Below, piece after piece: positions 28,225 to 35,808 of a stretch of DNA of 64,000 bases. The notes under the pieces were generated by a model. That model saw nothing but the letters and a program-made list of their open reading frames with translations. It ran no database searches and had not been told where the DNA came from. Positions within the stretch are counted from its first letter, which is position 1. Every line of letters begins with the position of its first letter. The stretch is from Sphingobium sp. OAS761. Its GTDB lineage: Bacteria > Pseudomonadota > Alphaproteobacteria > Sphingomonadales > Sphingomonadaceae. The stretch lies in NCBI RefSeq assembly GCF_024168485.1, contig NZ_JALJVY010000014.1:42886-106885 (forward strand), written 5' to 3'. Position numbers and translations under genes: made by a program.

Positions 28225-28815
28225 ATGAATTCACCGCCCTCGCTGTCCGAGGAATCGCTCGTCCAGATGCGCCTCACGCATCTGGAGATGATTCAGGACA
28301 TCATTGCGCGCCTGTCGGGTTTCAGCGCCAATGCGAAGAATTTTTGCATAACGGTGCTCGCCGCATTGGTCGCCGTGGCGTTTCAGAAACCTGTGCCGGA
28401 GCTGGTCTGGGCCGGCGTGGCGGTTCCTTTGCTGTTTGCGCTGCTCGATGCCTATTATCTGGCGCAGGAGAAGCGATTTCGGGATCTTTATGAGTTGACC
28501 TGCTCGGCGCCCCTGAGCAGCGCCGACGATATCAGCCTCAAGCCTAGGTCCCTCAATGCAAGGAGGATTGGCGCAGCTTTTTTCAGCTGGTCGGTTGCGG
28601 GAGTTTACGCAGCCCTACTGGTTGGCATGTCCATTCTCCTCTACATAGCAAGTCATGGACCAGCCGAACACAGACCTGCTGGAAATCATCGCCCGAGCGC
28701 TGGCGAACCCGCCACCTCGGGCGAACCATTTGGCGTCCCCACTCGCGGCGCTGCTGGGCACACCGAAGCCGGCCCCAAACCCGTTTCAACAGGTGGGCGT
28801 ACCCCCGCGAACTAA
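28225..28815 (+). CDS. Three-TM membrane protein paired with a TIR-like protein
   Basis: 196 residues from an ATG with GGGAG just upstream. The N-terminal 36 residues are cytosolic and helical (LTHLEMIQDIIARLSGFS). Membrane segments are predicted at about 37-54, 60-80 (with LDAYYLAQEKRFRDLY following) and 115-142. I recognise this as the type of small membrane protein often found beside ThsB-like TIR genes, but cannot name a family. The last 53 residues (Gly/Pro/His-rich) overlap the next gene in another frame and have poor third-position bias. The tail may therefore be a read-through of the TIR frame rather than a selected domain. Confidence 0.72.
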   Translation: MNSPPSLSEESLVQMRLTHLEMIQDIIARLSGFSANAKNFCITVLAALVAVAFQKPVPELVWAGVAVPLLFALLDAYYLAQEKRFRDLYELTCSAPLSSADDISLKPRSLNARRIGAAFFSWSVAGVYAALLVGMSILLYIASHGPAEHRPAGNHRPSAGEPATSGEPFGVPTRGAAGHTEAGPKPVSTGGRTPAN

Positions 28816-29524
28816 CGGTCTTTTCGGCAGCAGCGGCCAATCGGCCAAGGCGGCGCACCAGAATTTCCTCGGAGATATCCTCAAGGGTCTTGAGCTACCA
28901 CCGCTGCAGCAGCCAGCGCGCGCAGCCATTAAGATCCGGAACGTGTTTTATTCGTTTCATTTCGGCGATGTGTTTCGTGTCAATCACGTCCGCAACTCGG
29001 GCAAGATCAGACCGGCCGACAAAGGTCGCCTTCTCACTCCGAATGATCGCAGTCTCTGGGAGCGGGTAAAGCGTACGAACCCGGCCAATCTCAGGCGCCT
29101 GATCGACAGAGGACTGCTCGGGACGTCTGTCACCTGCGTCCTCGTCGGCACTGAGACCTGGTCCCGCGAATGGGTTCGCTACGAGATCGCGCGCAGTCTC
29201 GCACGGGGGAATGGCCTCGTTGCGGTTCATATCGACAAATGTGAATGCCCACGCACGGGGTTTTCGCCGGCTGGGCTCAACCCGCTGGCGCAGATGGCGC
29301 TCGGCTGGGACTTTAGAATCTATGAGTTTGTCAACGGCGGCTGGCATCCCTATTCAAAAATTGCCCAGTCGCTGACGCGCTGGCCGCAGTGGTTGCGAAG
29401 GCCTTCTCCAGGCTGCGTCATGCCGCTCGATACCGGTACCGCCAGCTATGACTGGAAGCTCGATGACGGATATCGGAACCTGATCCACTGGACGGACGCT
29501 GCGGCTAAATCCGCAGGTCACTAA
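28655..29524 (+). CDS. ThsB-like (DUF1863/MTH538-type) TIR protein
   Basis: 289 residues. A low-complexity N-terminal region (1-92) precedes a TIR-like domain (about 94-230) with KIRNVFYSFHFGDVFRVN, NLRRLIDRGLLGTSVTCVLV, GTETWSREWVRYEIARSLAR and GNGLVAVHIDKC; the Glu in VRYEIARS occupies the position of the TIR catalytic Glu. The ATG at 28655 overlaps the 3-TM gene by 161 bp. The overlap has strong G/C third positions in this frame, which supports the long form; a GTG near 28793 is the alternative. NAD-processing or signalling by this domain is known for ThsB relatives and is inferred here. Confidence 0.75.
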   Translation: MDQPNTDLLEIIARALANPPPRANHLASPLAALLGTPKPAPNPFQQVGVPPRTNGLFGSSGQSAKAAHQNFLGDILKGLELPPLQQPARAAIKIRNVFYSFHFGDVFRVNHVRNSGKIRPADKGRLLTPNDRSLWERVKRTNPANLRRLIDRGLLGTSVTCVLVGTETWSREWVRYEIARSLARGNGLVAVHIDKCECPRTGFSPAGLNPLAQMALGWDFRIYEFVNGGWHPYSKIAQSLTRWPQWLRRPSPGCVMPLDTGTASYDWKLDDGYRNLIHWTDAAAKSAGH

Positions 29525-29840
29525 TTCGCTCCCCCGGCTCCGCATCAGCAGGCTTAGAATCCTCGGCTTTGTCGCTCGTCACATCCGCCGCCGTGCGAAT
29601 ATCTGACAAAAGGTTCGGATCTGGCGCTATCCGTGACGATCGAATGATGGCTTTCGGGCACCGCCTAATCACGGCCGGAACGACTGACACGGGGCGCCAA
29701 ACTCACACGCGGGCTCGCCGCATGGAATGTCCGCTATCCCAATCCGCGCTCCTGAAAGTAGACGTTCCGGACTGTCCAACTTTCCGGATGGATGTGTCTT
29801 TGCGGTCCCAATGGCCGCACTGATCATGGAAGGATGAGAT
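29525..29840. other. Gene-free stretch (316 bp) at the end of the TIR unit
   Basis: Lies between convergent genes (the TIR protein on plus, the Abi_2 protein on minus). Short frames on both strands lack codon bias and start signals. No clear intrinsic terminator was found. A segment around 29722-29770 again resembles generic sphingomonad spacer sequence. Confidence 0.45.
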
Positions 29841-30518
29841 TTAGTTTGGCAGAAACGGAATTACCGCTGGCGCGACTGTCAGCGCGCCGCTCGCCGGATC
29901 GGGCACGAGGATCGGCACCGCCGGATAGAGCGCGGGCCAGGTCGAATAGTTGGCGATCCACGCGGCCGCGCTCGGCGACAGCCAGCCGGTCAGGGTGGTA
30001 ATGCTCGCATAGCGCTGGGCCAGCGGTTGCGCGACGATCGGCTCGTAATGGGCAATCCGGTTGCGCAGCAGCCGCAGCTCGCGCAGCTCCTGCGCGATCA
30101 TGCCGCGCTGCACGCCCTTGGCCTGGAAGATCGGCCGCAGTGTCTGCCAGAGATGGTGCGCTTGGCGGCCGAACAATGACGACCAGAATCCGAAATTGAG
30201 TTCGGCGATGATCTGCGAGCGCACGGCCGGCTTGTTGGCCTGCTGGAGCGTCTGCCGCGCCTTGGCGATGCACCCGGTCTGATAGGCCGTGGTCAGCACG
30301 GCGGGATTGTCGAACCAGCTCTGGCCGTAACGCTGGATCAGCGCGGCATCGGCCATGTTCCGCAGGGCGATTTCCTGCATGTGCAGCGGCCCATAAAGCG
30401 CAGCCGAGAGCTGGACATTGTAGGTGTAGAGCCGTTCGGCGAGCGCCTGGTTTCCGCCTGTCCAGTTGAGGTAGGTGTCGAATCGTTCGGCGGAGAGGGC
30501 GGCGATGATCGTAGGCAC
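29841..30518 (-). CDS. Abi_2 / HEPN-type abortive infection protein
   Basis: 225 residues from a GTG at 30518 (VPTIIAALSAERFDTYLNW). The pattern is that of the Abi_2 family: RLYTYNVQLSAALYGPLHMQEIALRN near the start (read in parts), LNFGFWSSLFGRQAHHLW in the middle, and the HEPN ribonuclease-type motif RNRIAHYEPI (R-x4-H). An ATG at 30596 would add a non-homologous leader. Abi_2 proteins are linked to phage exclusion, with the HEPN motif suggesting RNA cleavage. It closes the right edge of the defence cluster and is convergent with the TIR unit. Confidence 0.78.
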   Translation of the reverse strand: MPTIIAALSAERFDTYLNWTGGNQALAERLYTYNVQLSAALYGPLHMQEIALRNMADAALIQRYGQSWFDNPAVLTTAYQTGCIAKARQTLQQANKPAVRSQIIAELNFGFWSSLFGRQAHHLWQTLRPIFQAKGVQRGMIAQELRELRLLRNRIAHYEPIVAQPLAQRYASITTLTGWLSPSAAAWIANYSTWPALYPAVPILVPDPASGALTVAPAVIPFLPN

Positions 30519-31166
30519 GCGGCGGGTTATTCCTTGATTTTTCCGCCCCGATCGACTACATGGAGCCCGTATCCCCCGGTGGTCCCTGCTTCGCATACCG
30601 CCGGGGCACTTTATTTCTAGCCACAGCCGATAGTCTTCGCAACGCGCTTCCAGCGTGCGGATTATGCTGTTGTTGTCCTCATCCTATACAGTTTGAGGGG
30701 GAAAGCCTTCCCCTGCTGTCGAGCCCCAGGCGGGTCTCGTCAGACCCCTTTGAGCGGGGACACCCCGCAACGCCCCGATAGTGAGCGCGGGGATCCAGGG
30801 AGCGCACTCTGGCGGCTGGCGCCGCGCAGGGGGCGCGAGTCATTTTCCCCAGCGCAGCACTCTCGCTCTGGCCGGAGGGCACGGCGACGGCTGGCCCCCA
30901 GGCCCGCGCGCACGCCGCCGCGCCGGCCGTCCGCCGCAAGGGTGCGTCGTTTGTGGCGCCGCAAGCGGCGCGGTTCTTGGGGCTCCGCCCCCGGCGCACT
31001 TCGGAACGTCTTCCGCCCAGCTTCCTCCACCCCCGGATCAGGTCCGGGGGCTCCGTGCAGCCGGTTCCCCGCGAAGCCGTCCCTCCGTTTGCACCCCCGG
31101 TCTCGCCGACGGGCAGGGTTTCAGCGCGGCGCTTCCCGCTGCGCGGAAACCCAAGGAGTAAGGAAG
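30519..31166. other. GC-rich leader region before the parB-trbE fusion (648 bp)
   Basis: No gene is supported. The region has several short inverted repeats, among them GGGGAAAGCCTTCCCC (30698-30713) and a GC-rich repeat near 30985-31000 (GGGGCTCCGCCCCCGG). A possible Shine-Dalgarno sequence (AAGGAGTAAGGA) precedes the ATG at 31167. The position upstream of a plasmid-type ParB start suggests it is an inherited plasmid leader that could hold partition- or replication-related sites; this is inference. Confidence 0.45.
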
Positions 31167-33116
31167 ATGACCGACAGCGTTCAAACCCGATCGACCGGGC
31201 TTGCCAGCGGCGAAATCCATGTACCGCTGAACAAGTTGAAGAAGTCCCCGCGCAATGCCCGCAAAGTGCCACACGGCGAAGCCGCCATCGAGGCGCTGGC
31301 CGCTTCGATCCAGCATAAGGGGTTGATCCAGAACCTTGTCGTTGAGCCCGAGGTCAAGGAGGACGGGACGCCGACCGGCAATTACCTCGTCACCGCTGGC
31401 GAGGGCCGCAGGCTGGCGATGCTGCTGCGCGCCAAGCGCAAGCAGATCAAGAAGTCGGAAGCTGTGCGCTGCTGGCTGGATACGGCGAACGACCCCGCCG
31501 AGATCAGTCTGGACGAGAACGTGACCCGGACCCCGATGCACCCCGCCGACCAGTTCGAACGGTTCCGCGAGCTTGCGGACGGAAAGGGCTGGGGCGCGGA
31601 AGAGATCGGCGCGCGGTTCGGCGTGTCGGCGGGCGTGGTGAAGCAGCGGCTTCGCTTGTGGGACCGCGATCCGGCGGTCGCAGCCGAGAAGCTGCGGCTC
31701 GCCGAGAAGGTCATCCAGGGCCGCGACTTCACCGTCATTCCCGAGGGTATGAACGCGATCGAGGCATGGCTGGGGAGTCTTCCGGGCCACGCCTACGCCA
31801 ACGTCCGACAGCCACCGATCTCCACCCTCAATCTCGCCCACCTGATCCCCCTGTCAGCGGTGTGGGCGGGGCCGGAACGGGACGAGCACCTGCAAGCGCC
31901 CCCCTTGCTGTTCGGCAAGACCGAAGGCTCGACCCCGTTCCGGTTTTCCCTCCATGTCGGCGACGTCGGTCATGCGCTGATCGTCGGCCCGACCGGTGCG
32001 GGCAAATCGGTGCTGCTCGCGCTGATGGCGATGCAGTTCTGCCGTTACGCGAACGCCCAGGTCTTCGCCTTCGACTTCGGCGGTTCGATCCGCGCCGCCG
32101 CCCTCGGCATGGGCGGCGACTGGCAGGATCTCGGCGGAATGCTGGCGGACGAAGCCGGCGAAGGCGTGCAGCTCCAGCCGCTCGCGCATATCGACGATCC
32201 CGCGGAGCGCGCCTGGGCGGCCGAATGGCTGGCCGCGATCTTCGCCTCCGAAGGCGTCGCGGTCGATCCCCAGGCCAAGGAGCATATCTGGTCGGCGCTG
32301 GGCTCGCTCGCCAGCGCGCCGGTGTCCGAACGCACCCTGACGGGTCTCGCCGTGCTGTTGCAGAGCCAGCCGCTCAAGCAGGCGCTTGGCACTTATTGCG
32401 TCGGCGGTCCCTGGGGCCGGCTGCTCGACGCCGAGGCCGAGCGGATCGGCGAGGCGCGTTGCCAGGCGTTCGAGACCGAGGGTCTGGTCGGCGCCGGCGC
32501 GGCGGCGGCCGTGCTCTCCTATCTGTTCCACCGCATCGGCGATCGGCTCGACGGCTCACCCACGCTCATCATCATCGACGAGGGCTGGCTGGTCTTGGAC
32601 AGCCCGGCCTTCGCGGCGCAGCTCCGCGAATGGCTGAAGACGCTGCGCAAGAAGAACGCCAGCGTCGTCTTCGCCACGCAGAGCCTCGCCGACATCGAAA
32701 CATCCAGCATCGCGCCGGCGATCATCGAAAGCTGCCCGACGCGCATCTTTCTGCCCAACGAGCGGGCGGCCGAGCCGCAGATCGCGGCGATCTACGAACG
32801 CTTCGGGCTCAACGCGCGGCAGATCGAGATATTGAGCCGGGCGACGCCCAAGCGCGACTATTACTGCCAGTCGCGGCGCGGCAACCGCCTGTTCGAGCTG
32901 GGCCTGGGCGAGGTGGCGCTGGCCTTCGCCGCCGCATCGTCGAAGTCCGATCAGCTCGCCATCGCCGAAATCATCGAAACCCACGGCGCCGCCGCCTTCG
33001 CCGCCGAATGGCTGCGGTATCGCGGCTGCGCCTGGGCCGCCGAGCTGCTGCCCGACCCCGCGTCCGGCCTCCAGCCCGAACTCCCCCTCACGCCAGACAT
33101 GGAGATCATCCCGTGA
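31167..33116 (+). CDS. ParB N-terminus fused in frame to TrbE C-terminus
   Basis: 649 residues in one open frame. Residues 1-164 are a plasmid-type ParB/RepB: IHVPLNKLKKSPRNARKVP, TAGEGRRLAML, LDENVTRTPMHPADQFERF, and a helix-turn-helix (WGAEEIGARFGVSAGVVKQR). From about residue 165 (WDRDPAVAAEKLRLAEKVIQ) it is the conjugation ATPase TrbE/VirB4: IPEGMNAIEAWLGSLPGHAY, Walker A GPTGAGKS (274-281), Walker B LIIIDEGW, and the C-terminal QSRRGNRLFELGLGEVAL. The TrbE N-terminal part is missing. The junction lies near 31655-31663. It is best explained by a deletion that removed the ParB C-terminus, trbBCD and the trbE start. It overlaps trbJ by GTGA. Confidence 0.85.
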   Translation: MTDSVQTRSTGLASGEIHVPLNKLKKSPRNARKVPHGEAAIEALAASIQHKGLIQNLVVEPEVKEDGTPTGNYLVTAGEGRRLAMLLRAKRKQIKKSEAVRCWLDTANDPAEISLDENVTRTPMHPADQFERFRELADGKGWGAEEIGARFGVSAGVVKQRLRLWDRDPAVAAEKLRLAEKVIQGRDFTVIPEGMNAIEAWLGSLPGHAYANVRQPPISTLNLAHLIPLSAVWAGPERDEHLQAPPLLFGKTEGSTPFRFSLHVGDVGHALIVGPTGAGKSVLLALMAMQFCRYANAQVFAFDFGGSIRAAALGMGGDWQDLGGMLADEAGEGVQLQPLAHIDDPAERAWAAEWLAAIFASEGVAVDPQAKEHIWSALGSLASAPVSERTLTGLAVLLQSQPLKQALGTYCVGGPWGRLLDAEAERIGEARCQAFETEGLVGAGAAAAVLSYLFHRIGDRLDGSPTLIIIDEGWLVLDSPAFAAQLREWLKTLRKKNASVVFATQSLADIETSSIAPAIIESCPTRIFLPNERAAEPQIAAIYERFGLNARQIEILSRATPKRDYYCQSRRGNRLFELGLGEVALAFAAASSKSDQLAIAEIIETHGAAAFAAEWLRYRGCAWAAELLPDPASGLQPELPLTPDMEIIP

Positions 33117-33829
33117 AATTGCTTCCGTTCCGCCGCGCCCTGATGACGGGCGTCCTCGCCGTCTCGGCCGTCACGCCGATGTTCATCGCCGCGCCGGCCC
33201 ACGCGCAGTTCGGCGGGATCGTCTATGATCCCAGCAACTATGCTCAGAACGTGCTGACGGCCGCCCGGTCGCTCCAGCAGATCAACAACCAGATCCAGCA
33301 AATCCAAAACCAGACGACCTCGCTCCTCAACGAGGCCCGCAATCTGGCCTCGCTGCCGTTCAGCTCGCTTGCGACATTGCAGCAACAGGTGCAGCGCACC
33401 CAGCAGCTCCTCGGCCAGGCGCAGCGCATCGCCTATGATGTCCAGAACATCCAGCAGGCGTTCAACAGCCGCTACACCGGCACGGCGCTGACCGGCGATC
33501 ACGCCCAGATGGTCGCCAACGCCAACGCCCGCTGGGAGGATAGCGTCGGCGCCTTCGAGGACGCGCTGAAGGTCCAGGCCGGCGCCGTCGGCAATATCGA
33601 GGGTGCGCGCACCTTGATGGACAGCCTGGTCACGGCCAGCCAGTCGGCGACCGGCGCCCTGCAAGCGGCGCAGGCCGGAAACCAGCTTCTCGCGCTGCAA
33701 TCGCAGCAGATCGCGGACCTGACCGCGACCGTCGCCGCGCAGGGCCGGGCGCAGGCGCTCGAATCCGCGCGCCAGGCCGCGGAAGAGGCCGAAGGGCGCG
33801 AACGCTTCCGCCGCTTCATGGGCAACTGA
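33113..33829 (+). CDS. trbJ: Conjugal transfer protein TrbJ
   Basis: 238 residues, GTG start overlapping the trbE-part stop. A signal peptide (residues 1-32, ending AAPAHAQ) leads to a periplasmic Gln/Asn-rich helical protein (SLQQINNQIQQIQNQTTSLL, LLGQAQRIAYDVQNIQQAF) and the typical end EAEGRERFRRFMGN. TrbJ is the VirB5-like component of the P-type mating-pair system, placed at the pilus tip. It sits in the normal order trbE-J-K-L-F-G-I. Confidence 0.93.
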   Translation: MKLLPFRRALMTGVLAVSAVTPMFIAAPAHAQFGGIVYDPSNYAQNVLTAARSLQQINNQIQQIQNQTTSLLNEARNLASLPFSSLATLQQQVQRTQQLLGQAQRIAYDVQNIQQAFNSRYTGTALTGDHAQMVANANARWEDSVGAFEDALKVQAGAVGNIEGARTLMDSLVTASQSATGALQAAQAGNQLLALQSQQIADLTATVAAQGRAQALESARQAAEEAEGRERFRRFMGN

Positions 33830-33839
33830 GGCGCTCCCC

Positions 33840-34118
33840 ATGCTGTATGGAACCTCGCGCACGGCAAAAATCGCAGGCGTAGCGGCATTGGTCGGTCTGA
33901 TGATGGCGGTGGCGATCCTCGCCGTCAGCAGGGATCGCGCGCCCACTCCTCCGCCCATGCCTGCGATCGTGCGCGACACCGAAGGGCGCAGCCGGCTCGC
34001 CCGCGAGCTTGACCGCTGCGCCACGCTCACCATGCCGGACAGCGGCTGCGAGGCGGCCTGGGCGGAGAACCGCCGCCGCTTCTTCCACCAGGCCGAGCCC
34101 GAAGGCGCGGGGCGATGA
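33840..34118 (+). CDS. trbK: Putative entry-exclusion protein TrbK (alternative type)
   Basis: 92 residues with one N-terminal membrane segment (IAGVAALVGLMMAVAILAV) and a small periplasmic domain with two Cys (LDRCATL, DSGCEAAWAENRRRFF). That Cys pair plus the AW.ENRRRFF end is the pattern of the TrbK-alt group between trbJ and trbL. It would block redundant mating with cells carrying a related element. It overlaps trbL by ATGA. Confidence 0.85.
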   Translation: MLYGTSRTAKIAGVAALVGLMMAVAILAVSRDRAPTPPPMPAIVRDTEGRSRLARELDRCATLTMPDSGCEAAWAENRRRFFHQAEPEGAGR

Positions 34119-35124
34119 ACGACACCGGCGTCATCGACACATTCCTGGGCGTATTTGGAAGCTACATCGACAGCGGGTTCGGCCTGCTGGGCGGCGAAGT
34201 CGGCTTCCTGTCCTCGACGCTGATCGCGATCGACGTGACCATCGCCGGGCTGTTCTGGGCCTGGGGCGCCGACGAGGACGTGCTCCAGCGGCTCATCAAG
34301 AAAACGCTCTATATCGGCTTCTTCGCCTTCATCATCGGCAACTTCCACACCCTCGCGACGATCGTCTTCGAGAGCTTCGCCGGCCTCGGTCTCAAGGCCA
34401 GCGGCGACAGCCTCAGCCTCGCCGAGTTCATGAAGCCGGGCAGCATCGCGGCGACCGGGTTAGAGGCCGCCAAGCCGCTGCTCGATGCGGCGGGCCAGTT
34501 CTCCAGCCTCTGGGCCGTCTTCGCCAACCTCGCGTTGATCCTCGTGCTGCTGATCGCCTGGCTGATCGTTGTCCTGGCCTTCTTCATCATCGCCGTTCAG
34601 GTCTTCATCACCCTGATCGAGTTCAAGCTGGTGACATTGGCCGGCTTCGTGCTGCTGCCCTTCGCCTTCTTCAACCGCACGGCATTCATGGCCGAGCGCG
34701 TATTGGGCCATATCGTCTCGACCGGCATCAAGGTGCTGGTCCTCGCTGTCATCACCGGCATCGGCACCACGCTGTTCAGCCAGTTCACCGCTGCGGGTCT
34801 GGGCGTCGAACCCGACATCAACCAGGTCATGGCCATCGCCCTTGCGGCGCTATCGCTGCTTGGCCTGGCCATCTTCGGTCCCGGGATCGCCAACGGCATC
34901 GTCTCCGGCGGCCCGCAGCTCGGTGCGGGCGCGGCGGCGGGTCCGCACCCACCGCCGCGGCCGCTGGCGCCTCCGCATCCGGCCCCGCCGCGCCGCCTGC
35001 CTGGGCGGCCGCGATGAAGCGCCGCCAATCCATGACCCACAACGCGACCCTTGCCGCACACACGCTCAAAGCTGGCGACAGCCACGGCGGCGGCGGCGGT
35101 CCCGACATCCGGGAGAAAGACTAG
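34115..35124 (+). pseudogene. trbL: Conjugal transfer protein TrbL, frameshifted near the 3' end
   Basis: A polytopic inner-membrane channel protein (VirB6-like). The frame from 34115 runs 300 residues with at least five membrane segments (LIAIDVTIAGLFWAWGAD, LALILVLLIAWLIVVLAFFI, LVTLAGFVLLPFAFF and others). Around 34940-34952, after PQLGAGAAAG, it shifts into a Pro/Arg-rich tail ending at 35017. The normal TrbL C-terminus (AAPPAWAAAMKRRQSMTH... to REKD) continues in another frame to 35124, immediately before trbF. The Gly/Ala-rich linker also looks shorter than usual. The membrane core is intact, so some function may remain; a sequencing indel cannot be excluded. Confidence 0.8.
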
Positions 35125-35808
35125 ATGTCCCGACGCCCTTCGATCCGCTTTGCTCAGACTCCCGAGCCCGTCACGCCCTATCAGGCCGCCCGGCAGGAAT
35201 GGGATCGCCGCATCGGCGAGCCGGTCGTGCAGGGGAAGAACTGGCGGCTCGCCTTCTTCTGCGCGACGGCCTTGAACTTCGCCTTGACCGGCGGCCTGAT
35301 CTGGCAGTCGGCACGGGGCCATATCGTCCCCTGGGTGGTCCAGGTCGACCGGCTGGGCGAGGCGCAGGCAGTCGCGCCGGCCGAGGCCGGCTATCAGCCT
35401 ACCGATCCGCAGATCGCGTTCCATCTCGCGCGCTTCATCGAAAATGTCCGCTCGATCCCGGCCGATCCCGTCATCGTCCGCCAGAACTGGCTCAAGGCCT
35501 ACGACTTCACCACCGACAAGGGCGCGCTCGCGCTCAACGACTACGCCCGCGCCAACGACCCGTTCACACAGGTCGGCAAGGTCCAGGTCGCCGTGGAGGT
35601 CTCCAGCGTTATCCGCGCTTCGCCCGACAGCTTCCGCGTGGCCTGGATCGAACGCCGCTATCAGGACGGCAGTCTCGCCGCCACCGAGCACTGGTCGGCC
35701 ATTCTCACCATCGTCGTGCAACCGCCGCGCACCCCCGAGGGCCTGCGCAAGAACCCGCTCGGCATTTTCGTCAACGCCTTCAACTGGTCAAAGGAGCTGT
35801 CGCAATGA
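35125..35808 (+). CDS. trbF: Conjugal transfer protein TrbF
   Basis: 227 residues; VirB8-like inner-membrane scaffold protein of the mating-pair apparatus. A cytoplasmic N-terminus (TPYQAARQEWDRRIGEPVV) is followed by one membrane segment (AFFCATALNFALTGGLIW) and a periplasmic domain (PWVVQVDRLGEAQAV, NPLGIFVNAFNWSKEL). The ATG directly follows the trbL stop, and the end overlaps trbG (ATGA). Confidence 0.94.
   Translation: MSRRPSIRFAQTPEPVTPYQAARQEWDRRIGEPVVQGKNWRLAFFCATALNFALTGGLIWQSARGHIVPWVVQVDRLGEAQAVAPAEAGYQPTDPQIAFHLARFIENVRSIPADPVIVRQNWLKAYDFTTDKGALALNDYARANDPFTQVGKVQVAVEVSSVIRASPDSFRVAWIERRYQDGSLAATEHWSAILTIVVQPPRTPEGLRKNPLGIFVNAFNWSKELSQ

Noticed and set aside
30519..31166. An N-terminal extension of the ParB-TrbE fusion up to 30693
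   Set aside because: The extra residues are Arg/Pro/Ala-rich low-complexity sequence, whereas the ATG at 31167 has a good ribosome-binding site and starts the normal ParB sequence.
30519..31166. A plasmid origin or oriT in the parB leader
   Set aside because: Several GC-rich inverted repeats are visible, but there are no iterons, no replication gene and no relaxase gene next to it; nothing distinguishes it as an origin.
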